Shown: in pieces, positions 20,890 to 30,051 of the stretch
Layout: every line of letters starts with the position of its first letter
Position numbering within the stretch: position 1 is the stretch's first letter
From: Bacteroides sp. M10
GTDB lineage: Bacteria > Bacteroidota > Bacteroidia > Bacteroidales > Bacteroidaceae
NCBI RefSeq assembly: GCF_014334015.1
Contig: NZ_CP060488.1
Coordinates: forward strand, 6,096,501 to 6,160,500
Length of the DNA: 64,000 bases
Direction of reading: 5' to 3'
Translations under genes and position numbers: made by a program
Notes under the pieces: generated by a model
The model's input: the letters and a program-made list of their open reading frames with translations, nothing else
What the model was told of the DNA's origin: nothing
The model's database searches: none

Positions 20890-21639
20890 TTATCTAGTAT
20901 TTTGGTATAGGAATTCTTCTGCTTTCGCCAATGTTTCGGGTTTACCGATATCAATCAGATGCAATTTTTCTGCCAGGTAACCGCCATAGTTCACTTGCCG
21001 GCAAGTGGCAAGATAGAAATCCATAATTGAGAATTTCCCATCCCAGCAAGGAGAAGTCATCCACTGGAAAATGGCTGGTGAAAGTACATGGATGCCACTG
21101 AATGCGTATTCCTGATAAAGAGAACGATCATAATAAAGACCTTCCGGTTTCACTTGTTCGGTATCCTTGTTGATCCATCCGCAAAGTCTCTTATCCATAT
21201 CAAAAAGAAGATAGCGGGACGTTTTACGCCGGCTGGCCAGTAAAGTGGCAACAGCGCCACTTTGTAAATGATAGTCATATAATTCTTTCAGATTCACATC
21301 TGAAAGAATATCTACATTATGTATCAGGAAAGGTTCATCGGAATTTTCAAAGAAAGGACGGGCTTTCCTGACTCCCCCACCCGTATCGAGCAACAGCTCA
21401 CGTTCGTCGGAGATATGTATGGTAAGCCCGAAATTCCCGTTGGCTTTCAGGAAGTCAAGTATTTGATCGCCAAAATGGTGGATGTTAATCACTATTTCCG
21501 TGAATCCGGCAGCTTTCAGTTTTAAAATCACATGTTCCAACATCGGACGTCCGGCTATGGGAACCATGGCCTTAGGCATGGTATCGGTAAGCGGTTTCAA
21601 CCGGCTACCCAAACCGGCTGCAAATATCATTGCTTTCAT
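20890..21639 (-). CDS. Sugar-1-phosphate nucleotidyltransferase, MurU-like
   Basis: The protein has 249 residues, a single NTP_transferase domain. The nucleotide-binding signature is AAGLGSRLKPLTDTMPKAMVPIAGRP at residues 7-32, the metal Asp is in HNVDIL, and LLDTGGGVRKA is present. There is no left-handed beta-helix acyltransferase tail, which argues against GlmU. The partner gene upstream is an AmgK-like kinase, and AmgK plus MurU form the known cell-wall salvage route from MurNAc to UDP-MurNAc. I therefore infer MurNAc-1-phosphate uridylyltransferase; a mannose-1-phosphate guanylyltransferase-like activity is the alternative. The start codon overlaps the upstream stop codon by 4 bp (21636-21639), implying translational coupling. 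Confidence 0.85.
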   Translation of the reverse strand: MKAMIFAAGLGSRLKPLTDTMPKAMVPIAGRPMLEHVILKLKAAGFTEIVINIHHFGDQILDFLKANGNFGLTIHISDERELLLDTGGGVRKARPFFENSDEPFLIHNVDILSDVNLKELYDYHLQSGAVATLLASRRKTSRYLLFDMDKRLCGWINKDTEQVKPEGLYYDRSLYQEYAFSGIHVLSPAIFQWMTSPCWDGKFSIMDFYLATCRQVNYGGYLAEKLHLIDIGKPETLAKAEEFLYQNTR

Positions 21640-23063
21640 TTTGCCTCAAACGTACGTTCTATATTCTGTTCCCGGTGCACCAGTTCGACTTTCACACCAA
21701 ATTTCTGATTCAGGTGTTCTGCCAGATGCTGGGCTGAGTAAACGGAACGATGTTGTCCACCGGTACAGCCAAAGCAAACGGACAAATTGCTGAATCCACG
21801 TTCCATATAGCGTTTCACGGAGGCGTCTACCAAAGCATAGACATGATCGAGGAAACGGAGTATTTCACCATCTTCTTCGAGGAAAGTAATTACAGGTTCA
21901 TCCAGTCCGGTAAAGGGTTTGTAACGCTCATACTTACCGGGATTGTTGACGGCCCGGCAGTCAAACACATACCCTCCTCCATTGCCGGTGGAGTCATCAG
22001 GAATCCCTTTCTTATAAGCAAAGCTCATCACCTTGACAGTAAGCTGCCGCTTTTTCAGGTCATCCGTAAACTGTTTCAGTCCGGTAAGTTCCCGTAAAAC
22101 TTTGCAGAGATACGGATATTCCGGGTATTCTTCTTTTAGCAATTCACGCAGGTTTTCGATGGCATAGGGAACACTCTGAATAAAATGCGGTTTCTTTTCG
22201 AAGTATCCACGGAACCCATAAGCGCCCAGCACTTGCAACGTACGGAAAAGAACAAAGTGACGAAGTTGGCTATAAAAATAGGATTCGTCAATCGGTTGGT
22301 ATTTGCGAAGAGCTTCTATATATTCTTGCAGCAGTTCTCTACGGAGACTATCCGGGTATTTCGCTTTCGCTTGCCACAGGAAGGAGGCTATGTCATAATA
22401 GAACGGTCCTTTGCGTCCTCCCTGAAAGTCGATGAGCCACGGTTCTCCGTCTTTTATCATCACATTACGGCTCTGAAAATCACGATACATGAAAGTAGCG
22501 GAAGAACTACGAAGCAAGACATCACTCATTTTCTGGAAATCGTCTTCCAGTTTGTCTTCCTGGAACTCCATGCCGGTAGCTTTCAGGAAACAATATTTGA
22601 AGTAATTCAAATCCCAGAGAATAGACCGTTGATTGAACTCCGGTTGAGGATAGCAGCGAGAAAAATCGAAACCATCGGCACCGGCAAACTGGATAGCAGG
22701 AAGCAGGCGGATCGTCTTTCGAAGCAACTCTTTTTCGTCTTCGGAAAAAACACTGGTAGCACGTCCTTTCTCTATGGCATGAAACAATAGGGTATCTCCT
22801 AAATCTTCCTGCAAGTAATAGGCTTTATCCTCCGAGACGATGCGAACTTCGGGAACAGGCAGACCGCATTTGCGGAAATGTTCTGCCATATAAAGAAAAG
22901 CTTCATTCTCGTCGATAGAAGCTCCATAAACGCCAATCAAGACTTGTATACCCGTCAACCGAAAATAACGGCGATTGGAACCGGAAGATGGTAATTCAGT
23001 GATGTTTTCAGCGGGAACACCCGTATATGACTGATAAAGGTTCTGTAGTTCTTCGATAATCAT
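21636..23063 (-). CDS. Fusion of AmgK-like sugar kinase (APH fold) and RapZ C-terminal domain
   Basis: The protein has 475 residues from the ATG at 23061-23063. The frame is open to 23126, but the -7 box at 23081-23088 excludes the longer start. Residues about 1-320 are an aminoglycoside-phosphotransferase-fold kinase, with catalytic loop YRDFQSRNVMI and metal-binding LIDFQGG. Residues about 340-475 match the RapZ/YvcJ C-terminal domain, including FGCTGGQHRSV. The P-loop half of normal RapZ is missing. In E. coli RapZ the C-terminal half senses glucosamine-6-phosphate and binds RNA. Here it is joined to a likely MurNAc/GlcNAc anomeric kinase and coupled to a MurU-like gene, suggesting feedback on amino-sugar salvage (inference). 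Confidence 0.88.
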   Translation of the reverse strand: MIIEELQNLYQSYTGVPAENITELPSSGSNRRYFRLTGIQVLIGVYGASIDENEAFLYMAEHFRKCGLPVPEVRIVSEDKAYYLQEDLGDTLLFHAIEKGRATSVFSEDEKELLRKTIRLLPAIQFAGADGFDFSRCYPQPEFNQRSILWDLNYFKYCFLKATGMEFQEDKLEDDFQKMSDVLLRSSSATFMYRDFQSRNVMIKDGEPWLIDFQGGRKGPFYYDIASFLWQAKAKYPDSLRRELLQEYIEALRKYQPIDESYFYSQLRHFVLFRTLQVLGAYGFRGYFEKKPHFIQSVPYAIENLRELLKEEYPEYPYLCKVLRELTGLKQFTDDLKKRQLTVKVMSFAYKKGIPDDSTGNGGGYVFDCRAVNNPGKYERYKPFTGLDEPVITFLEEDGEILRFLDHVYALVDASVKRYMERGFSNLSVCFGCTGGQHRSVYSAQHLAEHLNQKFGVKVELVHREQNIERTFEAK

Positions 23064-23080
23064 AGTCGTATATTTTCGAG

Positions 23081-23088
23081 CAAAGATA
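23081..23088 (-). promoter_or_regulatory. -7 box TATCTTTG of the amgK-rapZ / murU-like operon
   Basis: An exact consensus match 18 nt before the ATG at 23063. Transcription would begin near 23074, inside the longer open frame, which decides the start codon. Confidence 0.6.
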
Positions 23089-23195
23089 GAGAATCTAGCT
23101 AAATAAAGAAAAGAAATTTCATTCAAAGACTATTCTCTTACTCAAAGGAATAATAAAATAAGCTTGTTTTATAACAAACATTCATTTGAATATAT

Positions 23196-23203
23196 TATCT
23201 TTG
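23196..23203 (+). promoter_or_regulatory. -7 box TATCTTTG of the HTCS gene
   Basis: An exact TAnnTTTG match 25 nt before the HTCS start codon. It is divergent from the amgK-rapZ promoter about 110 bp away. Confidence 0.55.
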
Positions 23204-23227
23204 TTTCAGTTTAACTGACCTAATTCC

Positions 23228-26200
23228 ATGAAAACAAGAATCTTTATTCTACTATACATAGCATTTTTTATGCAGCTTGCCGGTATTCTTCCAATACAAG
23301 CCGGGCATTACTTTTATAAACAAATTTCGCTGAAAGACGGACTCCCCTCCACCGTACGATGTATCTTGACAGATGAGCAAGGTTTTGTGTGGATAGGAAC
23401 CCGTTCCGGACTAGGACGATATGACGGACACGAACTAAAAAAATACATTCATCAGGCGAATAATCCGGATTCTTCCCTCCCTCATAACATAATTAATCAA
23501 ATCACAGAGGACAAGCAGAATAATATCTGGGTTCTGACGGATAAGGGATTGGCATGTTATCAACGGCAAAGTGATAATTTTTTTATTCCTACAGATGAAA
23601 AAGGGAATAATATCTGGGTCAATTCGACTTGCCTGATTAAAGACGGGGTATTGTTCGGCTCGCAAAACAAGTTTTATTTCTATAGTTATCAAGATTCCTC
23701 TCTCCGCCTTTTGCAGTCACTCAATCAGGAGTCCAATTTCAACATCACGCAACTGAGTCTATGGAATGACCATACTCTCCTTTGCTGTAGCCGATGGCAA
23801 GGGTTACTACTTTTAGATTTAAATACAGGCAAATATAGTCTTCCTCCTTTTGACTGCGGAAAAGAAATCATGAATATGTTGATCGATTCACAGAACAGGA
23901 TATGGATCGCTCCTTACAACGGAGGTGTAAGCTGTTTTACTCATGATGGAACACGACTGGCTTCGTATACCACGCAGAACTCTGAATTGAACAATGACGT
24001 CGTACTAAGCCTCGCTGAACGAGAAGGGAAAATTTGGATCGGAACAGACGGAGGTGGTATCAATATCCTCGAACCGAAAACAGGAAAATTCACCTTGCTG
24101 GAACACATACCGGGAAGCGACAATTATTCCCTCCCTGCCAATTCCATCCTCTGTCTTTACAATGACCGAAACAACAATATGTGGGCAGGAAGTATCCGCA
24201 ACGGACTAATCAGTATTCGGGAAGTATCCATGAAAACTTATACGAACGTATTGCCGGGAAATGATAACGGACTAAGCAACAACACTGTACTAAGTATTTA
24301 TCAGGAATCCAGCGATCGTATCTGGGTAGGTACAGACGGTGGAGGTATTAACCTGTTTAATCCTGTCACAGAGAAATTCACTCACTATCCTTCTACATGG
24401 CAAAACAAAGTGGCATCCATCTGTCCCTTTACCTCCGGCAATCTGTTGCTCTCCATTTTCTCACAAGGAGTATTTGTGTTCAATCCGGCAACCGGCAAAA
24501 AAACTCCGTTCATTATTATCGACCCGGAGACATCCACACGTCTCGGAAGCCGCGGGAAAACAGTGAACTTATTTCAGAACACTCCTCACAGTGTATTACT
24601 GCTCGGAGATCATGTTTATCAATATGACTTAAAAAAACAGACGTTCAGTATCGCTACCGAGCAACAGGGAGCGGACATTATCGGCACTATTCTCCCCATA
24701 ATGAATGATAAAAACCTCACCTATCTGAATGATACTAAACATATTTTCAGTCTGAATAACGAGACTAACCGACTTGAGACCTTGTATCAATGCATTAAAG
24801 ATACGCTTATCAACTCCGTCTCCCGGGACGAATATGGTAATTTCTGGATAGGCAATAATTACGGACTGGTACATTACAACCCTGCTACGCAAAAACAAAC
24901 CCCGATACCCACTTCTCTTTTCAGTGAAGTCACACAAGTAGTGTGCGACCAACAAGGAAAAGTTTGGATAGGAACAGATAATATGCTCTTCGCATGGTTG
25001 ATTAAAGAGAAGAAATTTGTTTTATTCGGTGAATCTGATGGGGTGATCCAGAATGAGTATCTATCCAAACCCCGTTTGCTAAGTTCACAGGGAGATGTCT
25101 ACATGGGAGGCGTGAAAGGATTGCTTTACATTAACAGTAAATTGCCGCTAGTTACTACCGGAGTGCCCAAACTCCAATTATCAGAGGTTGTCATCAATGG
25201 TGAATCCGTTAACGATAAGCTTACTGGCAATCCGACAGGTATATCCGCACCTTGGAACAGTAATATTACGATTCGGATCATGTCGAAAGAAGAAGACATC
25301 TTCCGACAGAAAGTGTATCGATATCAGATAGAAGGACTAAACGATCAACAAATCGAATCATATAACCCTGAACTGGTTATACGCTCTCTCCCTCCGGGAA
25401 GTTACAAGATCATGGCTTCCTGCACGGCCAAAGATGGTAGTTGGATTCCCAATCAGGAGGTACTGGAACTGACGATTTTACCTCCCTGGTATCGGACATG
25501 GTGGTTTATCATTAGTTGTGCGGTGTTCATTACTGCTGCTGTCATCGAAACTTTCCGAAGGACGTTAAAACGCAAAGAGGAAAAACTGAAATGGGCAATG
25601 AAGGAACATGAGCAACAGGTATATGAAGAAAAGGTGCGCTTCCTGATTAATATCAGTCACGAACTGCGTACCCCATTGACACTCATACATGCACCGCTTA
25701 GCCGAATATTAAAATCGCTTTCTGCCGAAGATACACAATATCTGCCAATAAAAGCGATATATCGCCAGTCACAGCGAATGAAGAATCTTATTAATATGGT
25801 ACTTGACGTGCGTAAGATGGAGGTTGGAGAAAGCAAATTGCAGATACACCCGTATGCGCTCAATCAATGGATTGAACATGTATCACAAGATTTCATCAGC
25901 GAAGGCGAAGCAAAGAACGTATGTATTCGTTATCAGCTTGATCCGCATATCGACACTGTTAGTTTCGATAAAGACAAGTGTGAGATTATTCTAAGTAATC
26001 TGCTCATCAATGCCTTAAAACACAGTCCGCAAGATGCAGAAATAATCATTACTTCAGAGTTGCTTTCAGAGGGAAACAGGGTTCGTATCTCCATCATAGA
26101 TCAAGGAAACGGTCTCAAACAAGTAAATACACAGAAACTCTTCACCCGTTTCTACCAGGGTACAGGAGAACAGAGCGGAACTGGAATCGGACTATCTTAT

Positions 26201-27175
26201 TCCAAGATTCTGGTCGAACTGCATGGAGGGTCTATCGGTGCCCAAGATAATCAGGAAGCCGGTGCAACATTCTTCTTTGAACTCCCGCTGCGACAACAGT
26301 CGGAAGAGATTATCTGTCAACCGAAAGCCTACCTGAACGAGTTGATGAGTGATGACAGTAAAGAACAACTGCCGGAGGAGAGTAATTTCGACACGAGTCC
26401 TTACAGTGTGTTAGTAGTAGATGATAATCCGGACCTGACGGATTTCCTGAAAAAATCACTGGGGGAATATTTCAAACGGGTAATCATTGCTTCGGATGGT
26501 GTGGAAGCTCTCCAACTGACCAAAAGCCATGTTCCGGATATTATCGTCAGTGACGTGATGATGCCGAGAATGAATGGATATGAACTTTGTAAAAATATAA
26601 AGGAAGACATTACCATCAGTCACATTCCCATTGTGCTGCTAACTGCAAGAGATGATAAACAAAGCCAGTTAAGTGGTTATAAGAACGGGGCAGACGCTTA
26701 TCTTACAAAACCTTTTGAGGTAGAAATGTTGATGGAAATCATTCGCAACCGGTTAAAGAACCGTGAATCTATCAAGAAGAGATATTTGAATACAGGATTG
26801 GTCCCTGCACCGGAAGAAAGCACATTCAGCCAGGCAGATGAAACTTTCTTATTGAAACTGAATAAAATTATTCAGGAGAATCTGGATAACAGCAATCTGG
26901 ATGTCACTCTTATTTGCAAAGAAATAGGAATGAGCCGGGCTTCCCTTTACAATAAGCTGAAAGCTCTAACCGATATGGGAGCCAATGATTACATTAATAA
27001 ATTCCGGATGGAGAAAGCGATCACATTAATCACTCATACGGATATGTCTTTCACGGAAATTACCGAGAAGATCGGATTTACTACTTCACGCTATTTCAGT
27101 ACGGCTTTCAAACAATACACAGGAGAAACGCCGACCCAATACAAAGAAAGGCAGAAACGAGAAAGGAAAGAATGA
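23228..27175 (+). CDS. Hybrid two-component system (HTCS) regulator
   Basis: The protein has 1315 residues. A signal peptide (about 1-25) precedes periplasmic beta-propeller repeats of the Reg_prop type (repeated WIGTDGGGIN-like motifs), a Y_Y_Y domain (about 660-750) and one membrane helix (about 760-780). The cytoplasmic part holds HisKA with His811 (NISHELRTPLT), HATPase_c, a receiver with Asp1109 (SDVMMPRMNG) and a C-terminal AraC-type HTH (about 1215-1310). HTCS proteins bind oligosaccharides in the periplasm and activate a polysaccharide locus. None is immediately adjacent: the nearest susC without other regulator is the host-glycan one 5 kb away, which I propose as its target. It converges with the transaldolase gene across a shared terminator. 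Confidence 0.95.
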   Translation: MKTRIFILLYIAFFMQLAGILPIQAGHYFYKQISLKDGLPSTVRCILTDEQGFVWIGTRSGLGRYDGHELKKYIHQANNPDSSLPHNIINQITEDKQNNIWVLTDKGLACYQRQSDNFFIPTDEKGNNIWVNSTCLIKDGVLFGSQNKFYFYSYQDSSLRLLQSLNQESNFNITQLSLWNDHTLLCCSRWQGLLLLDLNTGKYSLPPFDCGKEIMNMLIDSQNRIWIAPYNGGVSCFTHDGTRLASYTTQNSELNNDVVLSLAEREGKIWIGTDGGGINILEPKTGKFTLLEHIPGSDNYSLPANSILCLYNDRNNNMWAGSIRNGLISIREVSMKTYTNVLPGNDNGLSNNTVLSIYQESSDRIWVGTDGGGINLFNPVTEKFTHYPSTWQNKVASICPFTSGNLLLSIFSQGVFVFNPATGKKTPFIIIDPETSTRLGSRGKTVNLFQNTPHSVLLLGDHVYQYDLKKQTFSIATEQQGADIIGTILPIMNDKNLTYLNDTKHIFSLNNETNRLETLYQCIKDTLINSVSRDEYGNFWIGNNYGLVHYNPATQKQTPIPTSLFSEVTQVVCDQQGKVWIGTDNMLFAWLIKEKKFVLFGESDGVIQNEYLSKPRLLSSQGDVYMGGVKGLLYINSKLPLVTTGVPKLQLSEVVINGESVNDKLTGNPTGISAPWNSNITIRIMSKEEDIFRQKVYRYQIEGLNDQQIESYNPELVIRSLPPGSYKIMASCTAKDGSWIPNQEVLELTILPPWYRTWWFIISCAVFITAAVIETFRRTLKRKEEKLKWAMKEHEQQVYEEKVRFLINISHELRTPLTLIHAPLSRILKSLSAEDTQYLPIKAIYRQSQRMKNLINMVLDVRKMEVGESKLQIHPYALNQWIEHVSQDFISEGEAKNVCIRYQLDPHIDTVSFDKDKCEIILSNLLINALKHSPQDAEIIITSELLSEGNRVRISIIDQGNGLKQVNTQKLFTRFYQGTGEQSGTGIGLSYSKILVELHGGSIGAQDNQEAGATFFFELPLRQQSEEIICQPKAYLNELMSDDSKEQLPEESNFDTSPYSVLVVDDNPDLTDFLKKSLGEYFKRVIIASDGVEALQLTKSHVPDIIVSDVMMPRMNGYELCKNIKEDITISHIPIVLLTARDDKQSQLSGYKNGADAYLTKPFEVEMLMEIIRNRLKNRESIKKRYLNTGLVPAPEESTFSQADETFLLKLNKIIQENLDNSNLDVTLICKEIGMSRASLYNKLKALTDMGANDYINKFRMEKAITLITHTDMSFTEITEKIGFTTSRYFSTAFKQYTGETPTQYKERQKRERKE

Positions 27176-27186
27176 GAATAAAAAAA

Positions 27187-27230
27187 GGTGAACATCATGC
27201 GGATAGGAAATATCCACGATGATGTTCACC
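27187..27230. terminator. Bidirectional terminator between the HTCS and transaldolase genes
   Basis: A perfect 12-bp inverted repeat GGTGAACATCAT/ATGATGTTCACC encloses a second stem GGATA/TATCC. It lies in the 85-nt gap between convergent genes. A run of A before it supplies a T tract for the minus-strand transcript. Confidence 0.85.
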
Positions 27231-27260
27231 ATCCATTTTATCATTGCATCTCACTTAATT

Positions 27261-27917
27261 TCAGCCATTCACTTTCTTATAATCCTCCAGGAACTTCTTC
27301 AATCCCGAATCAGTTAACGGATGAGTGAGCAATCCTTTGATAGCACTTAACGGACAAGTAGCCACATCAGCTCCTACTTCCACACACTCGATAATATGTT
27401 TTGTATTGCGAATAGAAGCAGCCAGCACCTGTGTTTTATAATCATACGTACGATACATACGTACAATATCTCCCACCAGTTTCACTCCATCTTCACAAAT
27501 ATCGTCCAGACGGCCGACAAAAGGTGAAACATAGGTCGCTCCGGCTTTAGCTGCCAACAATGCCTGCCCTACTGAAAAGACTAATGTACAGTTGGTACGG
27601 ATTCCTTTTTGCGTGAAATGTTTGATGGCTTTGATTCCATCGGCAATGCAAGGAACTTTCACTACGATATGCGGATTGAGTGCGGCAAGTTCTTCGCCCT
27701 CACGAATCATTCCTTCATAATCGGTTGCTATCACCTCGGCACTTACATCTCCGTCAACAATCTTGCATATCTTGACGTAATGTTCACGCTGGTTCTGCGT
27801 TCCTTTAATGCCTTCTTTCGCCATCAGCGAAGGGTTGGTAGTCACACCGTCAAGCACTCCGAGGTCATAAGCCTCCTGAATCTGCTCCAGATTAGCTGTG
27901 TCAATAAAAAACTTCAT
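27261..27917 (-). CDS. tal: Transaldolase (short, FSA/TalC-like subfamily)
   Basis: The protein has 218 residues, full length for the short transaldolase subfamily. The Schiff-base lysine is Lys87 in VVKVPC, with DTAN at the start and TTNPSL near residue 27. At the position that separates the two activities, E. coli FSA has Tyr (Tyr131) and transaldolases have Phe. This protein has Phe133 (SPFVGR), which favours true transaldolase over fructose-6-phosphate aldolase. It acts in the non-oxidative pentose phosphate pathway, needed for pentoses such as xylose. It is 67 nt downstream of the aldolase gene, with its own -7 box. Confidence 0.9.
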   Translation of the reverse strand: MKFFIDTANLEQIQEAYDLGVLDGVTTNPSLMAKEGIKGTQNQREHYVKICKIVDGDVSAEVIATDYEGMIREGEELAALNPHIVVKVPCIADGIKAIKHFTQKGIRTNCTLVFSVGQALLAAKAGATYVSPFVGRLDDICEDGVKLVGDIVRMYRTYDYKTQVLAASIRNTKHIIECVEVGADVATCPLSAIKGLLTHPLTDSGLKKFLEDYKKVNG

Positions 27918-27951
27918 ACTCTTAATTTTTAATGGTTAACGATCTAATAGT

Positions 27952-27959
27952 CAAAGATA
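27952..27959 (-). promoter_or_regulatory. -7 box TATCTTTG before the transaldolase gene
   Basis: An exact consensus match in the 67-nt gap after the aldolase gene, 34 nt before the transaldolase start codon. It suggests that tal is not wholly dependent on the upstream promoter. Confidence 0.45.
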
Positions 27960-27984
27960 AGAATTTATTTCTATTCATCCCTGA

Positions 27985-29037
27985 TTAAGCGATCGTAATT
28001 GACGGATCAAGATATACATCCTGAATGGTATTCAATAATTCGACTCCTTCGTTCATTGGCTTCTGGAATGCTTTACGTCCGCTAATCAATCCCATACCTC
28101 CGGCACGTTTGTTGACTACGGCTGTAATGACAGCATCACGCAAATCGGAAGAACCATGAGATTCTCCACCCGAGTTAATCAAGCCTACACGTCCCATATA
28201 GCCGTTGGCTACCTGGTAACGGCAAAGGTCAATCGGATGTTCGGAAGCTAGTTCAGTATACATACGCTCGTCGATCTTTCCGAAACCAATGGCTTTGAAG
28301 CCACCATTATTAGTAGGAAGTTTCTGTTTCACAATGTCAGCTTTGATAGTGACTCCCAAGCGGTCGGCCTGGCCTGTCAGGTCGGCGGCAGCATGGTAAT
28401 CGACTGCACCTTTCTTAAAATCATTGTTGCGCAGATAACACCAGAGGATGGTTGCCATACCCAATTCGTGAGCATATTCAAAAGCTTCGGCAATCTCTAC
28501 CAGTTGACGGCGACTTTGTTCCGAGCCGAAATAAATAGTAGCTCCTACGGCCACTGCTCCCATGTTCCAGGCTTCTTTGACAGTGCCAAACAACACCTGG
28601 TCGAAGCTATTCGGGTAAGAGAGCAGTTCATTGTGGTTCAATTTCACAATGAAGGGTATCTTATGCGCATATTTACGTGCTACGGATCCAAGAATTCCAA
28701 ACGTGGAAGCTACTCCGTTACAACCGCCTTCAATAGCCAGTTTCACAATATTTTCAGGATCGAAATAGATCGGATTGGGAGCAAATGATGCTCCGGCAGT
28801 ATGTTCGATGTCCTGATCGACAGGAAGTATAGACACATAACCGGTATTTGCCAGCCGTCCATGTCCCAACAGGGATTGCAGGTTATTTAATACTCTTATG
28901 TTTCGATCCGAATCAATCCAGATTTTATCTATCGTATCGGGAGACGGAACATGAATTAATGATTTATCGATGGTTTCACAGGTATGTTCCAAATAATAAC
29001 AGGCCTGATCTCTTAATAATTCAACTACTTTACTCAT
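27985..29037 (-). CDS. Class I fructose-bisphosphate aldolase (FbaB/DhnA type)
   Basis: The protein has 350 residues, the length typical of bacterial DeoC/FbaB-family aldolases. Motifs seen include [31 protein letters not shown] and a C-terminal [12 protein letters not shown], the phosphate-binding and Schiff-base region of the family. It catalyses reversible cleavage of fructose-1,6-bisphosphate in glycolysis and gluconeogenesis. It lies 27 nt downstream of gpmA, so these two are likely co-transcribed. Cytosolic; no leader is present. Confidence 0.9.
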   Translation of the reverse strand: MSKVVELLRDQACYYLEHTCETIDKSLIHVPSPDTIDKIWIDSDRNIRVLNNLQSLLGHGRLANTGYVSILPVDQDIEHTAGASFAPNPIYFDPENIVKLAIEGGCNGVASTFGILGSVARKYAHKIPFIVKLNHNELLSYPNSFDQVLFGTVKEAWNMGAVAVGATIYFGSEQSRRQLVEIAEAFEYAHELGMATILWCYLRNNDFKKGAVDYHAAADLTGQADRLGVTIKADIVKQKLPTNNGGFKAIGFGKIDERMYTELASEHPIDLCRYQVANGYMGRVGLINSGGESHGSSDLRDAVITAVVNKRAGGMGLISGRKAFQKPMNEGVELLNTIQDVYLDPSITIA

Positions 29038-29064
29038 AACTTTACTTTTTAATATGTAACTATT

Positions 29065-29811
29065 TTATTTTTTCTTTCCCTGATTGGCAACTGCTTCCAT
29101 TAGCTTTTTGATCTCTTCCGGATTTCCCAGGAAGTAGTCGCTGGATACATTCAGGTTTTCATCAAACTCAAACACGTAAGGCACAGCCGTAGGTAGATTC
29201 AGTTTGACAATATCTTCATCGGAGATGTTTTTTAGATGTTTGATGATGCCTCTCAAACTATTGCCATGAGCGACCACCAACAGCGTATGAGCTGTTTTCA
29301 GACTGGGGAATATATCACTTTCCCAATAAGGCATAATACGTTCAATGGTATCTTTCAACGATTCAGTGCGAGGTAATTCTGCATCGGGCACTTCATGATA
29401 ACGGTAATCAAAATGCGGATTTCTCAAATCTTTTTCTGAAAGTGGATTAGGGGCTATATCATAACTACGGCGCCAGATGAGCACTTGTTCTTCACCATAC
29501 TTCTCGGCAGTCTCGGCTTTATTCAATCCCTGTAAGTCCCCATAATGTTTCTCGTTCAGGCGCCAGTTCTTTTCGACAGGAATCCAGTCGAGATTCATTT
29601 TATCGAGTACACAATTCAACGTTTTCACTGCACGCTTTAAATAAGAGGTATATGCTTTATCAAAATTAAAGCCATACTCTCTCAATGTTTCTCCGGCTTT
29701 TTCGGCTTCGGTAACTCCTTTTTCTGTCAGGTCTACGTCGGTCCAACCGGTGAAACGATTCTCTTTGTTCCATGCACTTTCTCCATGACGGAGCAATACT
29801 ATCTTTTTCAT
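29065..29811 (-). CDS. gpmA: 2,3-bisphosphoglycerate-dependent phosphoglycerate mutase
   Basis: The protein has 248 residues, matching the GpmA family. Phospho-histidine His9 lies in [10 protein letters not shown], followed by [14 protein letters not shown], and the second catalytic motif [11 protein letters not shown] is near residue 180. It interconverts 3- and 2-phosphoglycerate. An unusually good ribosome-binding site for Bacteroides (AAAGGAGA) lies about 9 nt before the ATG. It is first in the gpmA-aldolase-tal group. No exact -7 box was found upstream. Confidence 0.95.
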   Translation of the reverse strand: MKKIVLLRHGESAWNKENRFTGWTDVDLTEKGVTEAEKAGETLREYGFNFDKAYTSYLKRAVKTLNCVLDKMNLDWIPVEKNWRLNEKHYGDLQGLNKAETAEKYGEEQVLIWRRSYDIAPNPLSEKDLRNPHFDYRYHEVPDAELPRTESLKDTIERIMPYWESDIFPSLKTAHTLLVVAHGNSLRGIIKHLKNISDEDIVKLNLPTAVPYVFEFDENLNVSSDYFLGNPEEIKKLMEAVANQGKKK

Positions 29812-29949
29812 TGCTAAAAGTCTCCTTTCTTCTGTTTATATATACAACAGATTGTTTCTTCACAAAGTTCACCAGAAAACAAATAGTTGGCAATACCCAG
29901 AAATAATGATTCTTTTAGTTGAAAAGTAAAATGTAGTAATTAGACATAT

Positions 29950-30025
29950 AAAAAAATTACCCTCCTCTAACTCTAAACTTGCATGGATTGATCGATTATG
30001 AATCAAAACAAGTTTATTGTTAGAG
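29950..30025 (-). terminator. Composite-hairpin terminator after the metzincin operon
   Basis: The arms are nested: CTCTAAC/GTTAGAG (29965-29971 with 30019-30025), a 3x3 internal loop, AAACTTG/CAAGTTT, and a small inner TTGAT/ATCAA. A run of at least seven T follows on the minus strand, ending about 30 nt into the gap after the metalloprotease stop codon. Confidence 0.8.
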
Positions 30026-30051
30026 AAGAGTAAGCCTGTTAGAGAGAGAAT

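Noticed and set aside
23064..23126. Longer N-terminus of the AmgK-RapZ fusion
   Set aside because: It would span the -7 box at 23081-23088; transcription would start inside it.
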